NCBI GenBank assembly: GCA_964016885.1
Contig: OZ024742.1
Coordinates: forward strand, 4,598,457-4,662,456
DNA from: Eledone cirrhosa
Lineage: Eukaryota > Mollusca > Cephalopoda > Octopoda > Eledonidae
Direction of reading: 5' to 3'
Length of the DNA stretch: 64,000 bases
How positions within the stretch are numbered: position 1 is the stretch's first letter; each line of letters starts with the position of its first letter. Positions 1-9,400 of this stretch are shown here, in pieces. The position numbers and the translations under genes are program-made. The notes under the pieces are model-generated. The model had not been told where the DNA came from, did not search any database, and was given only the letters and a program-made list of their open reading frames with translations.

Positions 1-139
1 TGCCTTGCATTTTGAGAGCCTACAAAGTTCTCTAGCTCTAGGTTTCTCATATTTCAAGGAAGGGTGTATTTAAAATATGATGGCAACATATTGGATTGCA
101 ATTTATTTCTATATTTTTTTATTTATTTCTTCTTGAGAT

Positions 140-144
<5 letters not shown>
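1..144. other. AT-rich flank, nothing recognised
   Basis: Short AT-rich stretch before the first microsatellite. I see no coding region, RNA gene or repeat boundary in it. Confidence 0.5.
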
Positions 145-225
<81 letters not shown>

Positions 226-235
226 CTCTCTCTCT

Positions 236-267
<32 letters not shown>
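145..267. repeat. (CT)n / (GA)n microsatellite
   Basis: About 123 bp of near-pure CT dinucleotide, interrupted between about 209 and 244 by TTTC tetramers. The interruption suggests two merged CT tracts or a local CT to TTTC conversion. The tract is open in several frames and gives spurious Leu-Ser or Arg-Glu peptides on the two strands. These have no credible protein character. Confidence 0.97.
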
Positions 268-959
268 GTATATATAGTGTTCTTGGCTTGAAGTCATATT
301 TCTTTTCGTCAACTATTCATAGATTTCCTACCAACTGCAAAATATATTTTCCGGAAACCGGAAGCATCTGATGCCAAATAATGGAGTTGTCAATGAAATA
401 TTGCATTTGATATTTTACCTGAATAAAACGGACCGTTTATCGTCGATAACTTTAAATATTTAATTATAACTCTAATAAATAAAACAAAATTGGCAGAATG
501 AGAAGAATATATATAGCATTCATTATAATATGCAGGAAATATAACGAGAGCTGCTCTGTATTCTGATATTTCCTATATATCGTATAACTGAAATTTAATA
601 TGAATCGTATCTGACGAAACAAACAACTGAAATATACATATATATTATAAAGAATATAAAGAAAGGTGAAAACACGATATCAGAAATTATATTGATAGCT
701 TTCATACATTATGGAAATAAAAGATGATTGATTATTCAGCTGATCGTTAAAATACTGTCAAGATTATGTAAAGGAATGAGTCCATATATGGGTAAATGAT
801 CAGGAAAATAAAAATAATAAAAATGGGAAAATAATCTAATAGATTGTTTATGTATTATTATTTGCGGATTTTCAAAATTTCAATAAATATAAGGATAAAT
901 TATTACCCGCAAATACTAAACATTTTCTTTTCATACATTTTATAAAAAACGACCGTCTC
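268..959. other. AT-rich intergenic sequence, no gene seen
   Basis: Roughly 690 bp of strongly AT-rich sequence with short TATA runs. Stops occur often in all frames. I recognise no domain, RNA gene or transposon end. Confidence 0.6.
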
Positions 960-1085
960 TCACAATCGAGTATGACTTGGTATTGTACACCATGAAGAAG
1001 CTAAGGGTGTTAAGTGTCCATTGCAGTAGCAAGCCGACACATGCACCTCCTCACGTGAGATGCAGCCTCAAAGAAGACCAGATAA
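960..1085. other. Less AT-rich island, unassigned (possible repeat fragment)
   Basis: This stretch is clearly richer in G and C than its surroundings and contains CACGTG near 1053 and several GCAGCC/CCGAC-like words. The sharp change against AT-rich flanks suggests a fragment of a dispersed repeat, or of the 3' part of the LINE whose coding remnant lies at 1252-1467. I could not identify it, and it has no long open frame. Confidence 0.3.
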
Positions 1086-1170
1086 ACCAAATTAAATAGA
1101 TAAGGAGATAACATGGTTTTGGTTTATTTCGTTACGTTAGGAATATTAATAACACACATATATATATAAA

Positions 1171-1174
1171 TGTG

Positions 1175-1254
<80 letters not shown>
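1171..1254. repeat. (TG)n / (AC)n microsatellite
   Basis: About 84 bp of TG dinucleotide with a single C interruption at 1181, preceded by a short TATATA run. On the minus strand it directly follows the LINE coding fragment. The poly-His/Thr tail of that open frame is therefore translated microsatellite, not protein. Confidence 0.97.
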
Positions 1255-1255
<1 letters not shown>

Positions 1256-1467
1256 TATCCTTTTTTCGCCCTCTTATTCCTGAGAGAGTCATGAGTCCTG
1301 TCAAGAGCAACAGTCTCCAACTGATCCGGCTGCAACCCCAAGCGAGACCAGCCAAGCTCGTGAATGTTGTCCAACCATCTTGCTCGCGGTCTATCCCTGG
1401 GTCTCCTGCCGGTTGATTTTGTCAGGAGAATCTGCCCAGAGATTCTTTCCTGAGACATGCTAACCAC
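1252..1467 (-). pseudogene. Decayed C-terminal fragment of a non-LTR (LINE) retrotransposon reverse transcriptase ORF
   Basis: The minus strand reads about 72 codons with the signature of the extreme C-terminus of animal LINE polyproteins: a short segment, then GRRPRDRPRARW, then LDNIHELGWSRLGLQPDQL, then VALDR. The GRPR-x-RW block, the W-SRLG-x-x-P motif and the (A/V)-x-DR motif, in that order and spacing, are what I recognise from family knowledge. Seen in sequence: no ATG at the open end (a GTG codon there, with an in-frame TAG two codons upstream), no reverse-transcriptase or endonuclease domain nearby, and a coding end that runs directly into the (AC)n tract. It is a 5'-truncated, dead copy. 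Which clade it comes from cannot be told from this tail. Confidence 0.72.
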
Positions 1468-1589
1468 ATGCTACGATCTTATTATACATTCACTCTACTC
1501 TTCCAAGTACTTAGCTTAACATAGTCTTACCAGTCTAAACTTTCTCCCTCTCTTATTATCTTATATAGATGGTAGAACACTGGAAGGAA
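1468..1589. other. Sequence between LINE fragment and tRNA-like motif
   Basis: Moderately AT-rich. It may hold more of the eroded LINE, since the minus-strand frame is closed by a stop just upstream of the fragment. Nothing specific is recognised. Confidence 0.3.
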
Positions 1590-1633
1590 ATATCCGTAGT
1601 GGTAGAGCACTCAGTCCATGGTACGATTTAGGT
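1590..1633 (+). repeat. Possible tRNA-derived SINE remnant (doubtful)
   Basis: The words TAGTGGTAGAGCAC (about 1598-1611) and GGTACGATTTA (about 1620-1630) resemble a tRNA A box and a degraded B box (usual form GGTTCGANTCC). The spacing between them is only about 20 bp, too short for an intact tRNA, and no acceptor stem is apparent. At best it is an internally deleted SINE head. Coincidence is a real alternative. Confidence 0.2.
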
Positions 1634-1825
1634 AGAAGTGGTTACACAATGGTTAGTTCACCATACCGAGAACAATTGTTTCACCTTAGCGGATCCTCAG
1701 CTCGTAATGGACATGGTTATACGGAACGGCTGTTCCGTATAACCATGTCCATTACGAGCTGCGGATCCGCTAAGCTGAACCAATTGTCCTCGGTATGGTG
1801 AACTAATTGCTGTGTAACCACTTCT
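1634..1825. mobile_element. Fold-back (MITE-like) element 1, 192-bp palindrome
   Basis: The left arm begins AGAAGTGGTTACACA and the right arm ends with TGTGTAACCACTTCT. The two arms match inward with few mismatches, and the axis lies between 1729 and 1730. End and centre coordinates are consistent: paired positions sum to 3459 both at the ends and in the core ACGGAAC/GTTCCGT. There is essentially no loop. It is non-coding and long enough to form a stable hairpin. Such elements are usually non-autonomous DNA transposons. I see no clear target-site duplication, although a TA-rich stretch follows the right end. Confidence 0.85.
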
Positions 1826-1836
1826 CTATATATATT

Positions 1837-2145
1837 TAAAGAATTAGTATATCTACCAACATATATATACAGATGTATACCTATGCAAGCAAATATATAG
1901 GTTTTGTCTTAGTAACTTTGTGGTTCAATGCAAGGGGATGCAGAACAATTATATGAAAAATGTAAAATAAGAAAATTATAGTAATTAACTTACTTAAATT
2001 TCACGCCACTCTTATTTTATGTTTTTAATATAATTGTTCTGCATCCCCTTGCATTGAACCACAAAGTTACTAAGACTAAACCTATATATTTGCTTGCATA
2101 GATATACATCTGTATATATATGTTAGTAGAGATACTAATTCTTTA
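1837..2145. mobile_element. Fold-back (MITE-like) element 2, about 309 bp with 39-nt loop
   Basis: The outer arms are TAAAGAATTAGTAT (1837-1850) and ATACTAATTCTTTA (2132-2145). The inner arms end at 1971 and resume at 2011, so paired positions sum to 3982 throughout. The arms carry a matching GC-richer block (GCAAGGGGATGCAGAAC on the left, its complement on the right). The unpaired middle, 1972-2010, is AT-rich with a small CACGCCACT patch. The element lies about 11 bp from element 1 but shares no obvious sequence with it. It is a non-autonomous, non-coding element, with transposon family unknown. Confidence 0.85.
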
Positions 2146-2498
2146 TAATTATCCCCAAATTATTTTGTTGAGCAAAAATTTGCCAAAATTACTACTATAG
2201 TTCATAATAAAAGCTTGGCTACTGTCTTTTTAACACCCCACTCCTCACTGATTAACCTCGATGTCACGTAATTGATTCTTTTGAATTTGCCACCGAACAA
2301 GAAGGCAGTGATTTTTTCAGTCTCTTGGAATCTAGTCCCCGCTTGCTCTTTTCCATCAACTGAATATTTTTGTATAAGTTCCCTGTGTCCGCGCATCGCC
2401 AGGAATCTTAGCTGAGAATGACTCCCTGATGACGAAAAGATTTATCCATAATCTACATTTGGAGACTATGTATATTCCCTTTCAGAAACTAATTAGTT
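2146..2498. other. Non-repetitive stretch between fold-back elements, no gene accepted
   Basis: About 350 bp of mixed composition. The minus strand has a 64-codon open frame at 2202-2396. The peptide is charged and soluble-looking (starts MRGHRELIQKYS) but matches no family I know, lacks a convincing context and is short enough to be chance. I describe it here and do not call it a gene. Confidence 0.4.
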
Positions 2499-2563
2499 GG
2501 AGTGAAATTTAAGTAAGTAAGCTAACTACTATGATTTTCTTATTTTACGTTTTTCATATATAT
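2499..2563 (-). repeat. Diverged third copy of the interior of fold-back element 2
   Basis: The words AGTGAAATTTAAGTAAGTAA, then ATTTTCTTATTTTAC, then TTTTTCATATA correspond in order to the reverse complement of about 1950-2005, the loop and inner left arm of element 2. There are several substitutions. This suggests an older partial relative of the same element, or a fragment left by rearrangement, truncated on its right by the compound microsatellite. Confidence 0.6.
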
Positions 2564-2575
2564 ATACACACACAG

Positions 2576-2667
<92 letters not shown>
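2556..2667. repeat. Compound (TA)n(CA)n(TA)n microsatellite
   Basis: A short TA run leads into about 25 bp of CA with one G interruption, followed by about 76 bp of pure TA. On the minus strand it yields a spurious Ile-Tyr/Cys-Val peptide. Confidence 0.97.
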
Positions 2668-2670
<3 letters not shown>

Positions 2671-2706
2671 GAAGTTATAGTTCACTTGAAGTGTTGTGTA
2701 ATGAGG

Positions 2707-3100
2707 TATAAACGTTTGAATTTGTAAAGCCAAACAATGCAGGTATGGACATACAATAAAAAAATGCAAATTCAAAAGCTATTGTTGACAATTAGTCTTT
2801 TACCTTAGATTTATTTAAATGTCCTTAATTTTAGAGATAATATCTCTTCTTCGGAGGAAAGTAAACCGGTTAAACCAGTGTTCTAAATAGCTTACCAAGG
2901 CATGATTTGGCAAGCTATTTAGAACACTGGTTTAACCGGTTTACTTTCCTCCTCCGAAGAGATATTATCTCGAAAACTAAGGACATTTAAATATATCGAA
3001 GGTAAAAGACTAATTGTCAACAATATCTTTTGCATTTTCATTTTGTTTTATTCTATGTCCATACCTGCATTGTTTGGCTTTACAAACACAAACGTTTATA
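2707..3100. mobile_element. Fold-back (MITE-like) element 3, about 394 bp with 8-nt loop
   Basis: The arms start TATAAACGTTT (2707-2717) and end AAACGTTTATA (3090-3100). The innermost arms are TTCTAAATAGCTTACCAA (2881-2898) and its near-complement (2907-2924), leaving GGCATGAT as the loop. Arm identity is very high in the central 120 bp, including AACCGGTTTAC-type words, and falls toward the ends, with small indels in the outer third. Both ends abut TA-rich microsatellite, consistent with insertion into, or target preference for, TA. It is non-coding and of a different sequence family from elements 1 and 2. Confidence 0.88.
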
Positions 3101-3123
3101 TATATATATATTTGCATATATAG
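3098..3123. repeat. Short (TA)n tract at the right end of element 3
   Basis: About 15 bp of TA repeat followed by TTTGCATATATAG. It mirrors the TA microsatellite on the left side of the element. Confidence 0.8.
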
Positions 3124-3497
3124 ATCTAGGCTTCCCCACCTAGATTGAACTGTTCAGTGAGTGCGAGGAATTTTACGTTCAATTTCCTACACAAAAAAAA
3201 ATATTGTAAGAATGTATTGAATTCTTCTTCTAACGGTGGTCTTAACTAGTATAACATATGGTTGATACTGTCAGATAGACATTTAAACGCATCGATAGTT
3301 CGCTTTGTGTTCAACCATTTTCAGTTTTACATTTGAAAGGTGGGTTATAGCCCTGAAATATTACGTTGAAATATACTGGGTAGAAACTATTGTGTTTTGT
3401 TTGATTTGCCATCCTTTGTCAATTATATCCTTCTAGGGCATTGTACGTCCTTTCTAAAACTGATCAGTATCACCTGATTGGTATTAGACATTAGCAA
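3124..3497. other. Flank between transposon cluster and satellite, nothing recognised
   Basis: About 370 bp of ordinary AT-rich sequence with a short A run near 3194. No coding region, RNA gene or repeat is evident. The transition to the satellite near 3498 is abrupt, with no gradual build-up of partial monomers. Confidence 0.6.
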
Positions 3498-6400
3498 GTA
3501 GTCATAGTCAAGTGGTATAGTAGTCATAGTAAAGTTGTATAGTAGTCAGAGTTATGTGGTATAGTAGTCATAGTTATGTGGTATAGTAGTTATAGTTATG
3601 TGGTATAGTAGTTATAGTTATGTGGTATAGCAGTTATAGTTATGTGGTATAGTAGTCATAGTTATGTTGTATAGTAGTTGTAGTTATGTGGTATAGTAGT
3701 TATAGTCAGATGGTATAGTAGTTATAGTTATGTGGTATAGTAGTTATAGTTATGTGGGAAAGTAGTTATAGTCAGATGGTATAGTAGTTATAGTTATGTG
3801 GTATAGTAGTTATAGTTATGTGGGAAAGTAGTTATAGTCAGATGGTATAGTAGTTATAGTTATGTGGTATAGTAGTTATAGTCATGTGGTATAGTAGTCA
3901 TAGTCAAGTGGTATAGTAGTTATAATCAGATGGTATAGTAGTTATAGTTATGTGGTATAGTAGTTATAGTTATCTGGTATAGTAGTTATAGTTATGTGGT
4001 ATAGTAGTTATAGTTATGTGGTATAGTAGTTAGAGTCAGATGGTATAGTAGTTATAGTTATGTGGTATAGTAGTTATAGTTATGTGGTATAGTAGTCATA
4101 GTCAAGTGGTATAGTACTTATAGTCATAGGGTATAGTAGTTATAGTTATGTGGGATAATAGTTATAGTTATAGTTATGTGGTATAGTAGTTATAGTTATG
4201 TGGTATAGTAGTTAGAGTCAGATGGTATAGTAGTTATAGTTATGTGGTATAGTAGTTATAGTTATGTGGTATATTATTCATAGTTAGATGGTATAGTATT
4301 GAGAGTCAGATGGTATAGTATTGAGGGTCAGATGGTATAGTAGCTATAGTTATGTGGTATAGAAGTCATAGTTATGTGGTATAGTAGTTATAGTGATGTT
4401 GTATAATAGTTATAGTTATATGGTATAGTAGTTATAGTTATGTGGTATAGTAGTCATAGTTAAGTTGTATAGGAGTTACAGTTATGTGGTATAGTAGTTA
4501 TAGTCACATGGTATAGTAGTTATAGTTATGTGCTATAGTAGTTATAGTTATGTGGTATAGTAGTTATAGATATGTGGTATAGTAGTTATATTTATGTGGT
4601 ATAGTAGTTATAGACAGATGGTATAGTAGTTATAGTTATGTGGTAGAGTAGTTATAGTTATGTGGTATAGTAGTTATAGTTATGTGGTATAGTAGTCATA
4701 GCTATGTGGTGTAGTAGTTATAGTTATGTGGTATAGTAGTCATAGTTATGTGGTATAGTAGTTATAGTTATGTGGTATAGTAGTCATAGTTATGTGGTAT
4801 AGTAGGTATAGTTATGTGGTATAGTAGTTATAGTCAGATGGTATAGTAGTTATAGTTATGTGGTATAGTAGTTATAGTTATGTGATATAGTAGTTATAGT
4901 TATGTGGTATAGTAGTTATAGTTATGTGGTATAGTAGTTATAGTTATGTGGTATAGTAGTCATAGTTATGTGGTATAGTAGTCATAGTTATGTGGTATAG
5001 TAGTCATAGTTATGTGGTATAGTAGTTAGAGTTATGTGGTATAGTAGTTACAGTTATGTAGTATAGTAGTTATAGTTATGTGGTATATTAGTCATAGTTA
5101 TGTGGTATAGTAGTTAGAGTTATGTGGTATAGTAGTTATAGTTATGTAGTATAGTAGTTATAGTTATGTGGTATAGTAGTTATAGTTATGTGGTATAGTA
5201 GTCATAGATATGTGGCATAGTAGTTATAGTTATGTGGTATAGTAGTTATAGTCAGATGGTATAGTAGTTATAATTATGTGGTATAGTAGTTATAGTTATG
5301 TGGTATAGTAGTTATAGTTATGTGGTATAGTAGTTATAGTCAGATGGTATAGTAGTTATAGTCAGATGGTATAGTAGTTATAGTCAGATGGTATAGTAGT
5401 TATAGTTATGTGCTATAGTAGTCATAGTTATGCGATATGGTAGTTATAGTCAGATGGTATAGTAGTTATAGTTATGTGGTATAGTAGTTATAGTTATGTG
5501 GTATGGTAGTTATAGTTATGTGGTATAGTAGTTATAGTTATGTGGTATAGTAGTTATAGTCAGATGGTATTGTAGTTATAGTTATGTGGTATAGTAGTTA
5601 TAGTTATGTGGTATAGTAGTCATAGTCAAGTGGTATAGTAGTTATAGGCATAGGGTATAGTAGTTATAGTTATGTGGGATAATAGTTATAGTTATAGTTA
5701 TGTGGTTTAGTAGTTATAGTTATGTGGTATAGTAGTCATAGTTATGTGGTATAGTAGTTATAGTCAGATGGTATAGTAGTCATAGTTATGTGGTATAGTA
5801 GTTATAGTCATGTGGTATAGTAGTCATAGTCAAGTGGTATAGTAGTTATAATCAGATGGTATAGTAGTTATTGTTATGTGGTATAGTAGTTATAGTTATC
5901 TGGTATAGTAGTTATAGTTATGCGGTATAGTAGTTATAGTTATGTGGTGTAGTAGTTAGAGTCAGATGGTATAGTAGTTATAGTTATGTGGTATAGTAGT
6001 TATAGTTATGTGGTATAGTAGTCATAGTCAAGTGGTATAGTAGTTATAGTCATAGGGTATAGTAGTTATAGTTATGTGGGATAATAGTTATAGTTATAGT
6101 TATGTGGTATAGTAGTTATAGTTATGTGGTATAGTAGTTAGAGTCAGATGGTATAGTAGTTATAGTTATGTGGTATAGTAGTTATAGTTATGTGGTATAG
6201 TAGTTGTAGTTATGTGGTATATTATTCATAGTTAGATGGTATAGTATTGAGAGTCAGATGGTATAGTAGTTATAGTTATGTGGTATAGTAGTTATAGTTA
6301 TGTGGTATAGTAGTTATAGTCAGAGGGTATAGTAGTTATAGTTATGTGGTATAGTAGTTATAGTCAGATGGTATAGTAGTTATAGTTATGTGGTATAGAA

Positions 6401-9400
6401 GTCATAGTTATGTGGTATAGTAGTTATAGTTATGTTGTATAGTAGTTATAGTTATATGGTATAGTAGTTTTAGTTATGTGGTATAGTAGTCATAGTTAAG
6501 TTGTATAGGAGTTATAGTTATGTGGTATAGTAGTTATAGTTATGTGCTATAGTAGTTATAGTTATGTGGTATAGTAGTTATAGTCACATGGTATAGTAGT
6601 TATAGTTATGTGGTATAGTAGTTATAGATATGTGGTATAGTAGTTATATTTATGTGGTATAGTAGTTATAGACAGATGGTATAGTAGTTATAGTTATGTG
6701 GTAGAGTAGTTATAGTTATGTGGTATAGTATTTATAGTTATGTGGTATAGTAGTCATAGTTATGTGGTATAGTAGTTATAGTTATGTGGTATAGTAGTCA
6801 TAGTTATGTGGTATAGTAGGTATAGTTATGTGGTATAGTAGTTATAGTCAGATGGTATAGTAGTTATAGTTATGTGGTATAGTAGTTATAGTTATGTGAT
6901 ATAGTAGTTATAGTTATGTGGTATAGTAGTTATAGTTATGTGGTATAGTAGTTATATTTATGTGGTATAGTAGTCATAGTCAGATGGTATAGTAGTTATA
7001 GTTATGTGGTATAGTAGTTATAGTCAGATGGTATAGTAGTTATAGTTATGTGGTATAGTAGTTATAGTTATGTGATATAGTAGTTATAGTTATGTGGTAT
7101 AGTAGTTATAATTATGTGGTGTAGTAGTTATAGTTATGTGGTATAGTAGTCATAGTCAGATGGTATAGTAGTTATAGTTATGTGGTATAGTAGTTATAGT
7201 CAGATGGTATAGTAGTTATAGTTATGTGGTATAGTAGTTATAGTCAGATGGTATAGTAGTTATAGTTATGTGGTATAGTAGTCAAAGTTATGTGGTATAG
7301 TAGTTATAGTTATGTTGTATAGTAGTCATAGTTATGTTGTATAGTAGTTATAGTTATGTGGTATAGTAGTCATAGTTATGTGGTATAGTAGTCATAGTTA
7401 TGTGGTATAGTAGTCATATTTATGTGGTATAGTAGTTAGAGTTATGTGGTATAGTAGTTACAGTTATGTAGTTTGTAGTTATAGTTATGTGGTATATTAG
7501 TCATAGTTATGTGGTATAGTAGTTAGAGTTATGTGGTATAGTAGTTATAGTTATGTAGTATAGTAGTTATAGTTATGTGGTATAGTAGTTATAGTTATGT
7601 GGTATAGTAGTCATAGATATGTGGCATAGTAGTTATAGTTATGTGGTATAGTAGTTATAGTCAGATGGTATAGTAGTTATAATTATGTGGTATAGTAGTT
7701 ATAGTTATGTGGTATAGTAGTTATAGTTATGTGGTATAGTAGTTATAGTCAGATGGTATAGTAGTTATAGTCAGATGGTATAGTAGTTATAGTTATGTGC
7801 TATAGTAGTCATAGTTATGCGATATAGTAGTTATAGTCAGATGGTATAGTAGTTATGGTTATGTGGTATAGTAGTTATAGTTATGTGGTATGGTAGTTAT
7901 AGTTATGTGATATAGTAGTCATAGTTATGTGGTATAGTAGTCATAGATATGTGGTATAGTAGTCATAGTCATGTGGTATAGTAGTTAGAGTTATGTGCTA
8001 TAGTAGTTATAGTTATGTGGTAAAGTAGTTATAGTCAGATGGTATAGTAGTTATAGACAGATGATATAGTAGTTATAGTTATGTGGTATAGTAGTCATAG
8101 TCAGATGGTATAGTAGTTATAGTTGTGTGGTATAGTAGTTATAGTTATGTGGTATGGTAGTTATAGTTATGTGGTATAGTAGTCATAGTCAAGTGGTATA
8201 GTAGTTATAGTCAGAAGGTATAGTAGTTATAGTTATGTGGTATAATAGTTATAGTTATGTGGTATAGTAGGTATACTTATATGGTATAGTAGTTATAGTA
8301 CTGTGCTATAGTAGTCATAGTTATGTGGTATAGTAGTTATAGTTATGTGGTATAGTAGTTATAGATATGTTGTATAGTAGTTATGTCGTATAGTAGTTAT
8401 AGTTATGTGGTATAGTAGTTATAGGTATGTGGTATAGTAGTTATAGTTATGTGGTATAGTAGTTATAGTTATGTGGCATAGTAGTCATAGTTATGTGGTA
8501 TAGCAGTTATAGTTATGTTGTATAGTAGTCATAGTTATGTGGTATAGCAATTATAGTTATGTGGTATAGTAGTCATAGTTGTGTGGTGTAGTAGCTATAG
8601 TTATGTGGTATAGTAGTTATGGTTATGTGGTATATTAGTTATAGTTATGTGGTAGAGTAGATAGAGTTATGTGGTATAGTAGTTATAGTTATGTGGTATA
8701 GTAGTCATAGTTATGTGGTATAGTAATTAGAGTTATGTGGTATAGTAGTTATAGTTATGTGGTATAGTAGTCATAGTTATGTGGTATAGTAGTTATACGT
8801 ATGTGGTGTAGTAGTTATAGTCACATGGTATAGTAGTTATAGTTATGTGGTATAGTAGTTATAGTTATGTGGTATAGTAGTTATAGTTATGTGGTATAGT
8901 AGTTATAGTCAGATGGTATAGTAGTTATAGTTATGTGGTATAGTAGTCATAGTTATGTGGTATAGTAGTTATAGTTGTGTGGTATAGTGGTTATCGTCAG
9001 ATGGTATAGTAGTTATAGTTATGTGGTATAGTAGTTATAGTTATGTGATATAGTAATTATAGGTATGTGGTATAGTAGTTATAGTTATGTGGCATAGTAG
9101 TCATAGTCAGATGGTATAATAGTTATAGTCAGATGGTATAGTAGTTATAGTTATGTGGTATAGCAGTTATAGTTATGTGGTATAGTAGTTATAGTTATGT
9201 GGTATAATATTCATAGTTAGATGGTATAGTATTGAGAGTCAGATGGTATAGTAGTTATAGTTATGTGGTATAGTAGTCATAGTTATGTGGTATAGTAGTT
9301 ATAGTTATGTGGTATAGTAGTTATAGTTATGTGGTATAGTAGTTATAGTTATGTGGTATAGTAGTGATAGTTATGTGGTATAGTAGTTACAGTTATGTGG

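Noticed and set aside
96..371. Open frames of 91 codons (plus) and 67 codons (minus) over the CT tract
   Set aside because: They are translations of the dinucleotide repeat (Leu-Ser or Arg-Glu runs), without conserved flanks.
1174..1416. Plus-strand 80-codon frame and minus-strand frame at 1146-1355
   Set aside because: The plus frame is a Cys-Val run from (TG)n followed by the antisense of the LINE fragment. The minus frame is a shifted reading of the same fragment.
2202..2396. Minus-strand 64-codon open frame (MRGHRELIQKYS...)
   Set aside because: No recognised family, short, in a transposon-rich stretch, with no supporting context. Chance or a dead mobile-element remnant is more likely.
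2554..2775. Minus-strand 73-codon frame
   Set aside because: More than half is translated TA/CA microsatellite and the rest is the arm of fold-back element 3.
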